Assembly: GCF_015352955.1 (NCBI RefSeq) | Contig: NZ_JACYOX010000017.1 | Coordinates: 1-64,000 of the forward strand | DNA: 64,000 bases | Reading direction: 5' to 3' | DNA from: Noviherbaspirillum soli | GTDB taxonomy: Bacteria; Pseudomonadota; Gammaproteobacteria; Burkholderiales; Burkholderiaceae_D | In this document: positions 16,942-27,160 of the stretch, in pieces | How positions within the stretch are numbered: position 1 is the first letter of the stretch | Layout: every line of letters starts with the position of its first letter | The notes under the pieces: model-generated | The model's database searches: none | What the model saw: the letters and a program-made list of their open reading frames with translations, nothing else | Told to the model about the DNA's origin: nothing | Translations under genes and position numbers: made by a program

Positions 16942-19047
16942 ATGGCTCGCAAGACCCCCATTGAGCGTTACCGCAACATCGGCATTTCCGCTCACATCGA
17001 CGCAGGCAAGACGACCACCACCGAACGCGTGCTGTACTACACCGGCGTCAATCACAAGATTGGCGAAGTGCATGACGGCGCAGCGACCATGGACTGGATG
17101 GAGCAGGAGCAGGAACGCGGCATCACCATTACTTCCGCAGCAACCACCTGCTTCTGGAAGGGCATGGGCAACAACTTCCCAGAGCACCACATCAACATCA
17201 TCGACACCCCGGGCCACGTTGACTTCACCATCGAAGTCGAGCGCTCGATGCGCGTGCTCGACGGCGCCTGCATGGTTTATTGCGCAGTCGGCGGTGTGCA
17301 GCCGCAGTCGGAAACCGTATGGCGCCAGGCCAACAAGTACAAGGTGCCCCGCCTGGCATTCGTCAACAAGATGGACCGTACCGGCGCGAACTTCTTCAAG
17401 GTCTACGACCAGATGCGCGCTCGCCTGAAGGCAAACCCGATCCCGCTGCAGATCCCCATCGGCGCGGAAGAGAACTTCCAGGGCGTGGTCGACCTCGTCA
17501 AGATGAAGGCCATCTACTGGGACGACGCTTCGCAGGGCATGAAGTTCGAATACCGCGACATCCCGACCGACCTGGTTGACCAGGCCAACGAGTGGCGCGA
17601 AAAGATGGTCGAAGCCGCTGCCGAAGCGACCGAAGAGTTGATGAACAAGTATCTCGAGGAAGGCGAACTGACCGAAGCCGAGATCAAGAGCGCGCTGCGC
17701 CAGCGCACCATCGCCGGCGAAATCGTGCCGATGATGTGCGGCACCGCGTTCAAGAACAAGGGCGTGCAGGCCATGCTCGACGGCGTGATCGAATACCTGC
17801 CGTCGCCAGTGGACATCCCGCCGGTTTCCGGCCTGGACGAAAACGACGAGCCGGTCACCCGCAAGGCGGAAGACGACGAGAAGTTCTCGGCGCTGGCATT
17901 CAAGATCATGACCGACCCGTTCGTCGGCCAGCTGATCTTCTTCCGCGTCTACTCGGGCACCATCAAGTCGGGCGACACCGTATTCAACCCGGTGAAGAAC
18001 AAGAAGGAGCGCCTGGGTCGTATTCTGCAGATGCACGCCAACCAGCGTGAAGAGATCAAGGAAGTCCGCGCCGGCGACATCGCCGCCGCAGTCGGCCTGA
18101 AGGATGCAACCACCGGCGAAACCCTGTGCGATCCGGCATCCGTGATTACCCTGGAGCGCATGGTGTTCCCGGAGCCGGTGATTTCTCAGGCTGTCGAGCC
18201 GAAGACCAAGGCCGACCAGGAAAAAATGGGCCTGGCGCTGAACCGCCTGGCACAGGAAGATCCGTCGTTCCGCGTGCGCACCGACGAAGAGTCGGGCCAG
18301 ACCATCATCGGTGGTATGGGCGAGCTGCACCTGGAGATCATCGTCGACCGTATGCGTCGTGAGTTCAACGTCGAAGCGACCGTCGGCAAGCCGCAGGTTG
18401 CCTACCGCGAAACCATCCGCAAGTCGGTTTCCGACGTGGAAGGCAAGTTCGTCAAGCAGTCCGGTGGTCGCGGCCAGTATGGCCACGCGGTCGTGACGGT
18501 CGAGCCGCAGGAGCAGGGCAAGGGCTTCGAATTCATCGACGCCATCAAGGGCGGCGTGATTCCCCGTGAATTCATCCCCGCAGTTGAAAAGGGTGTCCGC
18601 GAATCGCTGAACAACGGCGTGATGGCCGGCTACCCGGTGGTTGACGTGAAAGTCACGCTGACCTTCGGTTCCTACCATGACGTTGACTCGAACGAAAATG
18701 CATTCCGCATGGCCGGTTCGATGGCATTCAAGGAAGCTTGCCGCAAGGCCAGCCCGGTCATCCTCGAGCCGATGATGGCCGTGGAAGTGGAAACGCCGGA
18801 AGACTACGCCGGTACCGTGATGGGCGACCTGTCGTCCCGCCGCGGCATGGTGCAGGGCATGGATGAAATCGCCGGCGGTGGCGGCAAGATCATCAAGGCT
18901 GAAGTGCCTCTGTCGGAAATGTTTGGCTACTCGACCACGCTGCGTTCGGCAACCCAGGGTCGTGCAACCTACACGATGGAATTCAAGCACTACGCCGAAG
19001 CGCCGAAGAATGTCACCGAGGCAATCATCAGCGCCAAGAGCAAGTAA
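16942..19047 (+). CDS. fusA: Elongation factor G
   Basis: Ribosomal translocase GTPase, also used in recycling. The protein is 701 aa with the P-loop [10 protein letters not shown] (about residues 17–26), DTPGHVDF, and NKMD. Domain IV has [11 protein letters not shown], and the C-terminal RGMVQGMDE region is present. It sits in the expected str-operon position and is followed by a strong intrinsic-terminator-like hairpin before tuf. Confidence 0.98.
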   Translation: MARKTPIERYRNIGISAHIDAGKTTTTERVLYYTGVNHKIGEVHDGAATMDWMEQEQERGITITSAATTCFWKGMGNNFPEHHINIIDTPGHVDFTIEVERSMRVLDGACMVYCAVGGVQPQSETVWRQANKYKVPRLAFVNKMDRTGANFFKVYDQMRARLKANPIPLQIPIGAEENFQGVVDLVKMKAIYWDDASQGMKFEYRDIPTDLVDQANEWREKMVEAAAEATEELMNKYLEEGELTEAEIKSALRQRTIAGEIVPMMCGTAFKNKGVQAMLDGVIEYLPSPVDIPPVSGLDENDEPVTRKAEDDEKFSALAFKIMTDPFVGQLIFFRVYSGTIKSGDTVFNPVKNKKERLGRILQMHANQREEIKEVRAGDIAAAVGLKDATTGETLCDPASVITLERMVFPEPVISQAVEPKTKADQEKMGLALNRLAQEDPSFRVRTDEESGQTIIGGMGELHLEIIVDRMRREFNVEATVGKPQVAYRETIRKSVSDVEGKFVKQSGGRGQYGHAVVTVEPQEQGKGFEFIDAIKGGVIPREFIPAVEKGVRESLNNGVMAGYPVVDVKVTLTFGSYHDVDSNENAFRMAGSMAFKEACRKASPVILEPMMAVEVETPEDYAGTVMGDLSSRRGMVQGMDEIAGGGGKIIKAEVPLSEMFGYSTTLRSATQGRATYTMEFKHYAEAPKNVTEAIISAKSK

Positions 19048-19055
19048 TACCCGCT

Positions 19056-19087
19056 TTCCGGCCCCGATAGAACGGGGCCGGAATTTT
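19056..19087 (+). terminator. Strong terminator-like hairpin between fusA and tuf
   Basis: An 11-bp perfect stem TTCCGGCCCCG/CGGGGCCGGAA (19056–19066 with 19073–19083), ATAGAA loop, then TTTT. It meets the usual criteria for an intrinsic terminator although tuf follows only 39 bases later in the same direction. It probably reduces or ends the fusA transcript, leaving tuf with its own supply. Confidence 0.75.
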
Positions 19088-19125
19088 GCAGTCACAGACA
19101 TCGTTCTTTTTGAAGGAAGAATCAA

Positions 19126-20316
19126 ATGGCAAAGAGTAAATTCGAGCGGACCAAACCGCACGTGAATGTGGGCACCATCGGCCACGTCGACCATGGCAAG
19201 ACCACGCTGACCGCGGCAATCGCAACGGTTCTGTCGGCCAAGTTCGGCGGCGAAGCAAAGAAATACGACGAGATCGACGCAGCGCCGGAAGAGAAGGCAC
19301 GCGGCATCACCATCAACACCGCTCACGTCGAATACGAAACCCAGAACCGCCACTACGCGCACGTTGACTGCCCGGGCCACGCCGACTATGTGAAGAACAT
19401 GATCACCGGCGCCGCCCAGATGGACGGCGCGATCCTGGTGTGCTCCGCCGCCGACGGCCCGATGCCGCAGACCCGCGAGCACATCCTGCTGGCGCGTCAG
19501 GTTGGCGTTCCGTACATCATCGTCTACCTGAACAAGTGCGACATGGTCGACGACGAAGAGCTGCTGGAACTGGTGGAAATGGAAGTGCGCGAGCTGCTGT
19601 CGAAGTACGAGTTCCCTGGCGACGACCTGCCCATCATCAAGGGTTCGGCCAAGCTGGCGCTGGAAGGCGACAAGGGTCCGCTGGGCGAGCAGTCGATCAT
19701 GGCGCTGGCCGATGCGCTGGACAGCTACATCCCGACGCCGGACCGTGCCGTTGACGGCGCGTTCCTGCTGCCGGTGGAAGACGTGTTCTCGATCTCGGGT
19801 CGCGGCACGGTGGTGACCGGTCGCGTCGAGCGCGGCATCGTCAAGGTTGGCGAAGAGATCGAAATCGTTGGCATTCGCGACACCCAGAAGACCACCTGCA
19901 CGGGCGTGGAAATGTTCCGCAAGCTGCTGGATCAGGGTCAGGCCGGCGACAACGTTGGCGTGCTGCTGCGCGGCACCAAGCGTGAAGACGTCGAGCGTGG
20001 CCAGGTGTTGGCCAAGCCGGGTTCGATCAAGCCGCACAAGCACTTCACCGGCGAGATCTACGTTCTGTCGAAAGACGAGGGCGGCCGTCACACCCCGTTC
20101 TTCAACAACTACCGTCCGCAGTTCTACTTCCGTACCACGGACGTGACCGGTTCGATCGAGCTGCCGAAGGACAAGGAAATGGTCATGCCTGGCGACAACG
20201 TGTCGATCACCGTGATGCTGATCAACCCGATCGCAATGGAAGAAGGTCTGCGTTTTGCAATCCGCGAAGGTGGCCGTACCGTCGGCGCCGGCGTCGTTGC
20301 AAAAATCATGGACTAA
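19126..20316 (+). CDS. tuf: Elongation factor Tu, second copy (complete)
   Basis: Same role as the first copy: GTP-dependent delivery of aminoacyl-tRNA. The protein is 396 aa, starting [26 protein letters not shown], with DCPGHADY and NKCD motifs and the C-terminal barrels. AAGGAAGAATCAA upstream supplies the ribosome-binding site. It lies between a fusA terminator-like hairpin and a second hairpin before rpsJ, so it may be expressed partly on its own. Its DNA from codon 7 through the stop appears identical to bases 1–1173. Confidence 0.98.
   Translation: MAKSKFERTKPHVNVGTIGHVDHGKTTLTAAIATVLSAKFGGEAKKYDEIDAAPEEKARGITINTAHVEYETQNRHYAHVDCPGHADYVKNMITGAAQMDGAILVCSAADGPMPQTREHILLARQVGVPYIIVYLNKCDMVDDEELLELVEMEVRELLSKYEFPGDDLPIIKGSAKLALEGDKGPLGEQSIMALADALDSYIPTPDRAVDGAFLLPVEDVFSISGRGTVVTGRVERGIVKVGEEIEIVGIRDTQKTTCTGVEMFRKLLDQGQAGDNVGVLLRGTKREDVERGQVLAKPGSIKPHKHFTGEIYVLSKDEGGRHTPFFNNYRPQFYFRTTDVTGSIELPKDKEMVMPGDNVSITVMLINPIAMEEGLRFAIREGGRTVGAGVVAKIMD
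19144..20316 (+). repeat. Direct repeat of bases 1–1173 (tuf duplication)
   Basis: This stretch matches bases 1–1173 wherever I compared them, including silent positions, and every overlapping reading frame translates identically. The copies are in the same orientation 19,143 bases apart. Similarity ends right after the TAA (AGGAAAAG in one, TTGCAGTA in the other). Ongoing gene conversion is the known explanation for tuf pairs. Confidence 0.93.
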
Positions 20317-20350
20317 TTGCAGTACATAAAAGTCATTTGACTAAACATCA

Positions 20351-20385
20351 CCGCGGACGCCGAGCCGTCCGCGGCTCGCTCTTTT
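20351..20385 (+). terminator. Terminator-like hairpin between tuf and rpsJ
   Basis: A 9-bp perfect stem CCGCGGACG/CGTCCGCGG (20351–20359 with 20366–20374), six-base loop, then CTCGCTCTTTT. The T run is short and offset by seven bases, so termination may be partial. The rpsJ ribosome-binding site AAGGA lies directly after it. Confidence 0.5.
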
Positions 20386-20398
20386 AAGGATAATTCCC

Positions 20399-20728
20399 AT
20401 GTCGACCCCAGTTACCAAGCTGAACCAGAAAATCCGCATCCGCCTGAAGGCATTCGACTATCGCCTGATCGACCAGTCCGCACTGGAAATCGTTGACACC
20501 GCCAAGCGTACCGGCGCCGTCGTCAAGGGCCCGGTTCCCCTGCCGACCCGCATCCAGCGCTACGACGTGCTGCGTTCCCCGCACGTCAACAAGACCTCGC
20601 GCGACCAGTTCGAGATCCGTACCCACGTTCGTCTGATGGACATCGTCGATCCGACCGACAAAACCGTTGACGCTCTGATGAAACTCGACCTGCCGGCTGG
20701 CGTCGACGTCGAAATCAAGCTGCAATAA
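20399..20728 (+). CDS. rpsJ: 30S ribosomal protein S10
   Basis: 30S head protein that also partners with NusB in transcription antitermination. At 109 aa it is about six residues longer at the N-terminus ([10 protein letters not shown]) than the 103-aa E. coli form; the core [35 protein letters not shown] and [13 protein letters not shown] are standard. AAGGA lies 8 bases before the ATG. It is separated from rplC by 172 bases holding a promoter and a hairpin, so it may belong transcriptionally with tuf. Confidence 0.97.
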   Translation: MSTPVTKLNQKIRIRLKAFDYRLIDQSALEIVDTAKRTGAVVKGPVPLPTRIQRYDVLRSPHVNKTSRDQFEIRTHVRLMDIVDPTDKTVDALMKLDLPAGVDVEIKLQ

Positions 20729-20772
20729 GTCGTTTTTTTGTCTCGCGGGGCTTTGACTTCATCAACTTTCTG

Positions 20773-20801
20773 TTGTATGGAGCAAAGTCCCGCGCTATAA
20801 T
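20773..20801 (+). promoter_or_regulatory. Probable sigma-70 promoter upstream of rplC
   Basis: TTGTAT (20773–20778), a 17-base spacer and a consensus TATAAT (20796–20801). The predicted start near 20808 would leave a leader of roughly 90 bases before rplC. It indicates that the S10 cluster from rplC onward has its own promoter. Confidence 0.65.
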
Positions 20802-20802
20802 T

Positions 20803-20834
20803 GCCGGCTTAGTTTAAGGCCGGCGTCGTTTTTT
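20803..20834 (+). terminator. Hairpin plus T6 between rpsJ and rplC
   Basis: GCCGGC (20803–20808) pairs with GCCGGC (20819–20824) around a ten-base loop; six T residues lie at 20829–20834. Its left arm lies at the start point expected for the promoter above, so only transcripts arriving from rpsJ would carry the full hairpin. That would separate the two units, although the stem is only 6 bp. Confidence 0.4.
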
Positions 20835-20900
20835 GCGGCGTCGGTAGCCAAGTAGTACAAACATCAGCCCCACCCAATCGCAGGTGGGAATGGAGAAAAA

Positions 20901-21569
20901 ATGAACCAAGATCAAGGCCAAGGCCTGGTTGGTCGCAAGGTTGGCATGATGCGCATCTTCACGGATGACGGGGATACCATTCCCGTTACCGTGCTGGACG
21001 TGTCCAACAACCGTGTGACTCAAATCAAAACGCCTGAAACAGACGGCTATACCGCTGTTCAGGTCGCATTCGGTCAGCGTCGCGCTTCGCGTGTGAACAA
21101 GGCAGCAGCCGGTCACTACGCAAAGGCAGGCGTCGAAGCTGGCACCATCCTGAAGGAATTCCGCGTCAGCGCAGAACGTATCGCCGAACTGAAGGTTGGC
21201 GACGTCGTTCCTGTCAGCCTGTTCGAAGTGGGCCAGAAAGTGGACGTGCAGGGCACCTCCATCGGTAAGGGCTACGCCGGTACCATCAAGCGCTACAACT
21301 TCTCGTCGGGCCGTGCAACCCACGGTAACTCCCGTTCGCACAATGTGCCGGGTTCGATCGGTATGGCGCAGGATCCGGGTCGTGTTTTCCCGGGTAAGCG
21401 CATGACCGGTCACATGGGTGACGTCACCGTGACGACCCAGAACCTCGAAATCGCACGTATCGACGCCGAGCGCCAGCTGTTGCTGGTCAAGGGTGCCGTT
21501 CCTGGCGCCAAGAACGGCCAGGTCGTGGTTTTCCCGGCTGTCAAAGTCAAAGCTAAGAAGGGAGCATAA
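20901..21569 (+). CDS. rplC: 50S ribosomal protein L3
   Basis: Early-assembly protein reaching toward the peptidyl transferase centre. The protein is 222 aa. [13 protein letters not shown] opens the domain, and the [36 protein letters not shown]-type loop near residues 133–175 is the conserved central extension. TGGAGAAAAA precedes the ATG. It is followed three bases later by rplD. Confidence 0.98.
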   Translation: MNQDQGQGLVGRKVGMMRIFTDDGDTIPVTVLDVSNNRVTQIKTPETDGYTAVQVAFGQRRASRVNKAAAGHYAKAGVEAGTILKEFRVSAERIAELKVGDVVPVSLFEVGQKVDVQGTSIGKGYAGTIKRYNFSSGRATHGNSRSHNVPGSIGMAQDPGRVFPGKRMTGHMGDVTVTTQNLEIARIDAERQLLLVKGAVPGAKNGQVVVFPAVKVKAKKGA

Positions 21570-21572
21570 ACG

Positions 21573-22193
21573 ATGGAACTCAAGCTCCTGAACGACCAGG
21601 GTCAGGCTGCATCGAACGTTGCTGCGCCGGACACCATTTTCGGTCGCGACTACAACGAAGCGCTGATTCATCAGATCGTGGTGGCTTATCAAGCCAACGC
21701 CCGCAGCGGCAACCGCAAGCAGAAGGATCGCGAAGAAGTCAAGCACACCACCAAGAAGCCGTGGCGTCAAAAGGGTACGGGCCGCGCCCGTGCCGGTATG
21801 TCGTCCTCGCCGCTGTGGCGCGGAGGCGGCCGGATTTTCCCGAATTCGCCGGAAGAAAACTTCACCCACAAGGTCAACAAGAAGATGTATCGCGCAGGTA
21901 TCTGCTCGATCCTGTCCCAGCTGGCCCGTGAAGACCGTTTGTCCATTATTGAAGACCTGTCGGTCGATGCGCCCAAGACCAAGCTGCTGGCGCAGAAGCT
22001 GAAGGGCATGGGGCTGGACTCCGTGCTGGTGATCACTGACAACCTTGATGAAAACCTGCTGCTGGCATCGCGCAACCTGCCGCATGTGCTGGTTTGCGAG
22101 CCGCGCCACGCCGATCCGGTGTCGCTGGTTCATTACAAGAAGATCCTGATCACCAAGGCCGCACTGGCCAAGATTGAGGAGATGCTGGCATGA
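21573..22193 (+). CDS. rplD: 50S ribosomal protein L4
   Basis: Lines the peptide exit tunnel; in enterobacteria it is also the S10-operon repressor. The protein is 206 aa, with the tunnel-loop segment [25 protein letters not shown] near residues 62–90. The stop overlaps the rplW start by four bases (ATGA). Confidence 0.98.
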   Translation: MELKLLNDQGQAASNVAAPDTIFGRDYNEALIHQIVVAYQANARSGNRKQKDREEVKHTTKKPWRQKGTGRARAGMSSSPLWRGGGRIFPNSPEENFTHKVNKKMYRAGICSILSQLAREDRLSIIEDLSVDAPKTKLLAQKLKGMGLDSVLVITDNLDENLLLASRNLPHVLVCEPRHADPVSLVHYKKILITKAALAKIEEMLA

Positions 22194-22504
22194 ACAACGT
22201 TAAACACAGCGAAGAGCGCCTGCTGAAGGTACTGCTGGCCCCGGTTATTTCCGAGAAGGCCACCTTCGTCGCCGAGAAGAACGAGCAAGTCGTTTTTCTG
22301 GTCACGCCTGACGCCAACAAGCTCGAGATCAAAGCCGCCGTCGAGATGCTGTTCAAGGTCGAAGTGGAATCGGTTCAGGTTGCAAACCGCGCAGGCAAGC
22401 AAAAGCGCGCAGGCCGTTTCATGGGCCGCCGCAACCATACCCGCCGCGCCTTCGTCAGCCTCAAGCCCGGTCAGGAAATCAATTTCACCGAGGAGGCTAA
22501 ATAA
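22190..22504 (+). CDS. rplW: 50S ribosomal protein L23
   Basis: Sits at the tunnel exit and docks trigger factor and SRP. The protein is 104 aa, with the conserved [12 protein letters not shown] opening and the basic loop [18 protein letters not shown]. It overlaps rplD by four bases and rplB by one, so the three are translationally coupled. Confidence 0.98.
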   Translation: MNNVKHSEERLLKVLLAPVISEKATFVAEKNEQVVFLVTPDANKLEIKAAVEMLFKVEVESVQVANRAGKQKRAGRFMGRRNHTRRAFVSLKPGQEINFTEEAK

Positions 22505-23331
22505 TGGCTCTCGTTAAAATGAAACCAACCTCGCCGGCACGGCGCGGTATGGTCAAGGTGGTAACGCCCGACCTGTACAAGGGTCGTCCGTTTGCCGCCT
22601 TGGTCGAAAAGAAGTCCAAGACCGCTGGTCGCAACAACAACGGTCACATCACCACCCGTCATATCGGTGGTGGTCACAAGCAGCACTATCGCGTGGTTGA
22701 TTTCCGTCGCAACAAGGACGGCATCCCGGCGAAGGTCGAGCGTATTGAATACGATCCGAACCGCAGTGCGCATATCGCACTGTTGTGCTACGCCGACGGC
22801 GAGCGCAAGTACATCATCGCTACCAAGGGCATGTCCGTTGGCGACACCGTGATGAACGGTTCCGAGGCGCCGATCAAGTCGGGCAACTGCCTGCCGCTGC
22901 GTAACATCCCGGTCGGCACCACGATGCATTGCGTCGAAATGCTGCCAGGCAAGGGTGCGCAGATGGCGCGTACCGCCGGCGCCGGCGTCGTGCTGATGGC
23001 GCGCGAAGGCACCTACGCTCAGGTTCGCCTGCGTTCCGGTGAAGTGCGCCGCGTGCACATCGAGTGCCGCGCAACGGTTGGCGAAGTCGGCAACGGCGAG
23101 CACAACCTGCGCAAGATCGGTAAGGCGGGTGCAATGCGCTGGCGCGGTGTCCGCCCGACGGTTCGTGGCGTGGTCATGAACCCGATCGATCACCCGCACG
23201 GTGGTGGTGAAGGCCGTACTGCAGCTGGTCGTCATCCGGTATCGCCATGGGGTCAACAGACCAAGGGCAAGAAGACGCGTCGCAACAAGCGCACGACTTC
23301 GATGATCGTCTCTCGCCGCGGCAAGAAATAA
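22504..23331 (+). CDS. rplB: 50S ribosomal protein L2
   Basis: Needed for subunit association and peptidyl transferase function. The protein is 275 aa. The C-terminal signature [19 protein letters not shown], with the functionally important histidine, is intact, followed by the basic tail [12 protein letters not shown]. rpsS begins nine bases later. Confidence 0.98.
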   Translation: MALVKMKPTSPARRGMVKVVTPDLYKGRPFAALVEKKSKTAGRNNNGHITTRHIGGGHKQHYRVVDFRRNKDGIPAKVERIEYDPNRSAHIALLCYADGERKYIIATKGMSVGDTVMNGSEAPIKSGNCLPLRNIPVGTTMHCVEMLPGKGAQMARTAGAGVVLMAREGTYAQVRLRSGEVRRVHIECRATVGEVGNGEHNLRKIGKAGAMRWRGVRPTVRGVVMNPIDHPHGGGEGRTAAGRHPVSPWGQQTKGKKTRRNKRTTSMIVSRRGKK

Positions 23332-23340
23332 GGATAAACC

Positions 23341-23616
23341 ATGACACGTTCATTGAAAAAAGGGCCGTTTTGCGACGCCCACCTGGTGAAAAAAGTCGAG
23401 ACTGCCCAGGCGACCAAGGACAAGAAGCCCATCAAGACCTGGTCCCGTCGTTCGACCATCATGCCGGACTTCATCGGTCTGACCATTGCGGTTCACAACG
23501 GCAAGCAGCACGTGCCGGTGTACGTTTCCGAGAACATGGTCGGTCACAAGCTCGGCGAATTCGCACTGACCCGTACGTTCAAGGGCCATGCGGCTGACAA
23601 GAAGGCTAAGAAATAG
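23341..23616 (+). CDS. rpsS: 30S ribosomal protein S19
   Basis: 30S head protein forming a bridge toward the 50S and the A-site tRNA. The protein is 91 aa: [33 protein letters not shown] and [18 protein letters not shown] are all present. It follows rplB with AAGGATAAACC as ribosome-binding region. Confidence 0.98.
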   Translation: MTRSLKKGPFCDAHLVKKVETAQATKDKKPIKTWSRRSTIMPDFIGLTIAVHNGKQHVPVYVSENMVGHKLGEFALTRTFKGHAADKKAKK

Positions 23617-23623
23617 GTCCGAT

Positions 23624-23953
23624 ATGGAAACTAAAGCTATCCTCCGTGGCGTGCGCCTGTCGGCCCAAAAAGGCCGCCTCGTCGCCGATCTGATCCGCGG
23701 CAAAAAAGTTGATCAGGCTCTCAATATCCTGCAGTTCAGCCCAAAGAAGGGCGCTGTGATCATCAAGAAGGTTCTGGAGTCCGCCATTGCGAACGCCGAG
23801 CACAATGATGGCGCGGATATCGACGAGCTGAAAGTTACGACCATCTACGTCGAGAAAGCGTCTGTACTGAAGCGCTTCACCGCACGTGCAAAAGGCCGTG
23901 GCGATCGTATCTCTAAACAATCCTGTCACATTTTCGTGACTGTCGGTAACTAA
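23624..23953 (+). CDS. rplV: 50S ribosomal protein L22
   Basis: Lines the exit tunnel; its loop contacts macrolides. The ATG at 23624 gives [19 protein letters not shown] (109 aa), the family start. A longer in-frame reading from 23588 overlaps rpsS and is not supported. The loop [21 protein letters not shown] and the ending HIFVTVG are typical. Confidence 0.97.
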   Translation: METKAILRGVRLSAQKGRLVADLIRGKKVDQALNILQFSPKKGAVIIKKVLESAIANAEHNDGADIDELKVTTIYVEKASVLKRFTARAKGRGDRISKQSCHIFVTVGN

Positions 23954-23962
23954 GGAGTCGCG

Positions 23963-24787
23963 ATGGGACAGAAGATACATCCAACCGGTTTCCGTCTTGC
24001 AGTGAGCCGCAACTGGGGCTCGCGCTGGTACGCCGGCAACAGCAACTTCGCCAGCATGCTCGGCGAAGACCTGAAAGTGCGCGCTTACCTGAAGAAGAAG
24101 CTGAAGAACGCATCCGTCGGCCGCATCGTCATCGAGCGTCCTGCCAAGAACGCCCGCATCACGATTTTCAGCTCGCGTCCTGGCGTTGTCATCGGCAAGA
24201 AGGGTGAAGACATCGAAGTGCTGAAGTCGGCGCTGACCAAGATGATGGGCGTGCCCGTGCACGTCAACATCGAGGAAATCCGCAAGCCGGAAACCGACGC
24301 GCAGCTGATCGCCGATTCGATCGCCCAGCAGCTCGAGAAGCGCATCATGTTCCGCCGCGCAATGAAGCGCGCGATGCAGAACGCAATGCGTCTGGGCGCC
24401 CAGGGCATCAAGATCATGTCGTCCGGTCGTCTGAACGGCATCGAGATCGCCCGTACCGAGTGGTATCGCGAAGGTCGTGTGCCCCTGCACACCCTGCGCG
24501 CTGACATCGACTACGGCTTCGGCGAAGCGGAAACCACCTACGGCATCATCGGTATCAAGGTGTGGGTCTACAAGGGCGATCGCCTGGCAAGCGGCGAAGC
24601 TCCGACCATCGAGACGCCGGCCGATGAAGACAAGAAGCGCCGCGGTCCGCGTCGCGATGATGGCAAGCCAGGCTCCGGACGTCCTCCGGCACGCGGCCGC
24701 CGTCCTGAAGGTCAGGCAGCAGCGCCTGCTGCTCCTGGCGCTCCGGGCGCAGCCAAGCGTGTACGCGCTACCAAGGCAGGAGAATAA
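23963..24787 (+). CDS. rpsC: 30S ribosomal protein S3
   Basis: mRNA-entry protein with helicase activity. The protein is 274 aa. The KH domain has [16 protein letters not shown] (about residues 70–85), and the C-terminal domain contains [32 protein letters not shown]. It is about 40 residues longer than the E. coli protein because of a Lys/Arg/Pro/Gly/Ala-rich, probably disordered tail (from about residue 215). Such tails are common in betaproteobacteria. Confidence 0.98.
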   Translation: MGQKIHPTGFRLAVSRNWGSRWYAGNSNFASMLGEDLKVRAYLKKKLKNASVGRIVIERPAKNARITIFSSRPGVVIGKKGEDIEVLKSALTKMMGVPVHVNIEEIRKPETDAQLIADSIAQQLEKRIMFRRAMKRAMQNAMRLGAQGIKIMSSGRLNGIEIARTEWYREGRVPLHTLRADIDYGFGEAETTYGIIGIKVWVYKGDRLASGEAPTIETPADEDKKRRGPRRDDGKPGSGRPPARGRRPEGQAAAPAAPGAPGAAKRVRATKAGE

Positions 24788-24789
24788 AC

Positions 24790-25209
24790 ATGCTGCAACC
24801 AGCACGCAGAAAATATCGTAAAGAGCAGAAAGGCCGCAACAAGGGCATTTCTCACGAGCGCGGCACCGCCGTGTCGTTCGGTGAATTCGGCCTGAAGGCC
24901 GTCGGTCGCGGCCGCATCACCGCACGCCAGATCGAAGCAGCGCGTCGTGCCATGACCCGTCACATCAAGCGTGGCGGCCGGATCTGGATCCGTGTTTTCC
25001 CAGACAAGCCGATTTCCAACAAGCCGGCTGAAGTTCGTATGGGTAACGGTAAAGGTAACCCGGAATACTACGTCGCCGAAATCCAGCCGGGCAAAGTCCT
25101 GTATGAGATGGACGGTGTGGATGAATCCCTGGCGCGCGAGGCATTCCGCCTGGCCGCAGCCAAACTGCCGCTGATGACGACTTTCGTTGTCCGCCAGGTT
25201 GGCCAATAA
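24790..25209 (+). CDS. rplP: 50S ribosomal protein L16
   Basis: Organises the A-site tRNA pocket of the 50S. The protein is 139 aa: [19 protein letters not shown], the [23 protein letters not shown] stretch and [16 protein letters not shown] are standard. It starts two bases after the rpsC stop. Confidence 0.98.
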   Translation: MLQPARRKYRKEQKGRNKGISHERGTAVSFGEFGLKAVGRGRITARQIEAARRAMTRHIKRGGRIWIRVFPDKPISNKPAEVRMGNGKGNPEYYVAEIQPGKVLYEMDGVDESLAREAFRLAAAKLPLMTTFVVRQVGQ

Positions 25210-25221
25210 TCGGAGTGACAT

Positions 25222-25419
25222 ATGAAAGCATCTGAACTCCTCGGAAAAGACACGGCAGCCCTGAACAAGGAACTGACCGACCTGCTGAAGGCACAGTTCA
25301 GCCTGCGCATGCAGATCGCAACGCAGCAGCTGAACAATACTTCGCAGCTGAAGAAAGTGCGTCGCGACATTGCACGTGTCAAGACGGTACTGAACCAGCA
25401 GAAAGGCGCCACCAAATGA
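25222..25419 (+). CDS. rpmC: 50S ribosomal protein L29
   Basis: Small two-helix protein at the tunnel exit near L23. The protein is 65 aa: [18 protein letters not shown], then [19 protein letters not shown] and [16 protein letters not shown]. The stop overlaps the rpsQ start by four bases. Confidence 0.97.
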   Translation: MKASELLGKDTAALNKELTDLLKAQFSLRMQIATQQLNNTSQLKKVRRDIARVKTVLNQQKGATK

Positions 25420-25688
25420 ACGACCAAGTTAAACAAACTCCCAAGCGGACGCTGATCGGCGAAGTCGTCTCTGACAAGATGGACAAAAGCGTCACGGTGC
25501 TGATCAAGCGCCAAATGAAGCACCCGCTGTACGGCAAGATCATCGAGCGTTCGAAGAAATATCACGCGCACGACGAATCGAACCAGGTCAAGGCAGGTGA
25601 TGTCGTTGAAATCCAGGAAGGTCGTCCGATTTCCAAGACCAAGTCCTGGACTGTCACCCGCGTGGTACAAGCAGCACAAATCGTGTAA
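25416..25688 (+). CDS. rpsQ: 30S ribosomal protein S17
   Basis: OB-fold primary 16S rRNA binder. The protein is 90 aa, with [20 protein letters not shown] and the loop [19 protein letters not shown]. It overlaps rpmC by four bases. The next gene, rplN, is 227 bases away across a promoter-like sequence and a strong hairpin, unusual inside this cluster. Confidence 0.97.
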   Translation: MNDQVKQTPKRTLIGEVVSDKMDKSVTVLIKRQMKHPLYGKIIERSKKYHAHDESNQVKAGDVVEIQEGRPISKTKSWTVTRVVQAAQIV

Positions 25689-25695
25689 TTGGGTA

Positions 25696-25724
25696 TTGCA
25701 GATTCAGCGACAAGCTGACATAAT
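25696..25724 (+). promoter_or_regulatory. Probable promoter between rpsQ and rplN
   Basis: TTGCAG (25696–25701), a 17-base spacer and CATAAT (25719–25724), pointing at rplN. The predicted start falls at the left arm of the hairpin at 25732–25762, leaving a leader of about 185 bases. This suggests the spc cluster is a separate unit. Confidence 0.5.
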
Positions 25725-25731
25725 GCTTGGC

Positions 25732-25762
25732 TTCCCCGGGTAATGATTTTCTACCCGGGGAA
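25732..25762 (+). terminator. Strong hairpin between rpsQ and rplN
   Basis: An 11-bp perfect inverted repeat TTCCCCGGGTA/TACCCGGGGAA (25732–25742 with 25752–25762) with a nine-base loop, followed by ATCGCTTTTCTG. The T run is interrupted and offset, so it may be a partial terminator for the S10 cluster, a 5'-end stabiliser for the rplN transcript, or a protein-binding site. The rest of the 227-base gap shows no gene. Confidence 0.55.
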
Positions 25763-25915
25763 ATCGCTTTTCTGCAGTAGCATTGAACAGCAAGTAGTTT
25801 TGGAAATCGTCCACCTAATCGGCGCCCTTTTGCTTAAAGAGTGCTGACGGGACCAAGACTGACCGTGAAGTTCGCATTGTGCGGATGAACGGGTAAAGTT
25901 GGGAAAGAAAATATC

Positions 25916-26284
25916 ATGATTCAAACTGAAAGCCGGCTCGAAGTAGCCGACAATACCGGCGCGCGCGAAGTTTTGTGCATCAAGGTCCTGGGTGGTTCCA
26001 AGCGCCGCTATGCAAGCATCGGCGACATCATCAAGGTCACCGTCAAGGAAGCCACGCCCCGTGGTCGCGTCAAAAAGGGTGAGATCTACAACGCAGTCGT
26101 CGTTCGTACCGCCAAAGGCGTGCGTCGTCAGGACGGCTCGTTGGTGAAGTTCGATGGCAACGCCGCGGTGTTGCTGAATGCAAAGCTGGAGCCGATTGGT
26201 ACGCGTATTTTTGGACCGGTTACACGTGAGCTGCGCACTGAGCGCTTCATGAAAATCGTCTCCCTCGCACCAGAAGTTCTGTAA
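25916..26284 (+). CDS. rplN: 50S ribosomal protein L14
   Basis: Forms an intersubunit bridge. The protein is 122 aa: [27 protein letters not shown], the [22 protein letters not shown] stretch and [13 protein letters not shown] are typical. First gene of the spc-type cluster. Confidence 0.98.
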   Translation: MIQTESRLEVADNTGAREVLCIKVLGGSKRRYASIGDIIKVTVKEATPRGRVKKGEIYNAVVVRTAKGVRRQDGSLVKFDGNAAVLLNAKLEPIGTRIFGPVTRELRTERFMKIVSLAPEVL

Positions 26285-26293
26285 GGAGTCGAC

Positions 26294-26608
26294 ATGAGCA
26301 ACATTCGAAAAGGCGACGAAGTCATCGTCCTGACCGGTAAAGACAAAGGCAAGCGCGGCACCGTCGCGCAGCGCGTCAGCGCAGATTACGTTATTGTGGA
26401 AGGCGTAAACGTTGCCAAGAAGGCGACCAAGCCGAACCCGATGGCGGGTACCACTGGCGGCATCGTCGACAAGCTGATGCCAATTCACGTGTCCAACGTC
26501 GCGTTGTTCAACGCAGCGTCGGGCAAGGCAGATCGCGCGGGCTCCAAGGTTGTGGATGGCAAGAAAGTCCGCACCTTCAAGTCCAATGGCGAAGTCGTTA
26601 AGGCATAA
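26294..26608 (+). CDS. rplX: 50S ribosomal protein L24
   Basis: Assembly initiator near the tunnel exit. The protein is 104 aa with an N-terminal KOW motif ([19 protein letters not shown], residues 6–24). AAGGAGTCGAC precedes the ATG. rplE follows after five bases. Confidence 0.97.
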   Translation: MSNIRKGDEVIVLTGKDKGKRGTVAQRVSADYVIVEGVNVAKKATKPNPMAGTTGGIVDKLMPIHVSNVALFNAASGKADRAGSKVVDGKKVRTFKSNGEVVKA

Positions 26609-26613
26609 AGATC

Positions 26614-27153
26614 ATGGCACGTTTCCAGCAGCAGTATAAAGAAAGAGTCGTTGGCGAGCTGACCGAGAAGTTCGGTTACAAGTCGCCGATGGAAGTGCCG
26701 CGTTTGCTGAAGATCACCCTGAACATGGGTCTGTCCGAAGCCGTGGCTGACAAGAAGATCATCGAGCACGCCGTCGGCGACCTGACCAAGATCGCTGGTC
26801 AGAAGCCAGTGGTAACCAAGGCTCGCAAGGCAATCGCAGGTTTCAAGATCCGCGAAGGCTACCCGATCGGTTGCATGGTGACCCTGCGCGGCGCCCGCAT
26901 GTATGAATTCCTGGACCGCTTCATCACCGTCGCGCTGCCGCGCGTGCGTGACTTCCGTGGCGTGTCCGGTCGTGCATTCGACGGTCGTGGCAACTACAAC
27001 ATCGGTGTGAAAGAGCAGATCATCTTCCCCGAGATCGAGTACGACAAGATTGACGCACTGCGTGGCATGAACATCAGCATCACCACGACTGCGAAGACCG
27101 ACGACGAAGCAAAAGCGCTTCTCGCCGCATTTAAATTCCCGTTCAGAAACTGA
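26614..27153 (+). CDS. rplE: 50S ribosomal protein L5
   Basis: 5S rRNA-binding protein of the central protuberance, contacting P-site tRNA. The protein is 179 aa: [39 protein letters not shown] and [15 protein letters not shown] are conserved. Confidence 0.98.
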   Translation: MARFQQQYKERVVGELTEKFGYKSPMEVPRLLKITLNMGLSEAVADKKIIEHAVGDLTKIAGQKPVVTKARKAIAGFKIREGYPIGCMVTLRGARMYEFLDRFITVALPRVRDFRGVSGRAFDGRGNYNIGVKEQIIFPEIEYDKIDALRGMNISITTTAKTDDEAKALLAAFKFPFRN

Positions 27154-27160
27154 GGTTGCC

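Noticed and set aside
16936-20091. About 1,050-codon open frame antisense to fusA and tuf
   Set aside because: It spans two unrelated real genes and their spacer; no domain is recognisable and composition is low complexity.
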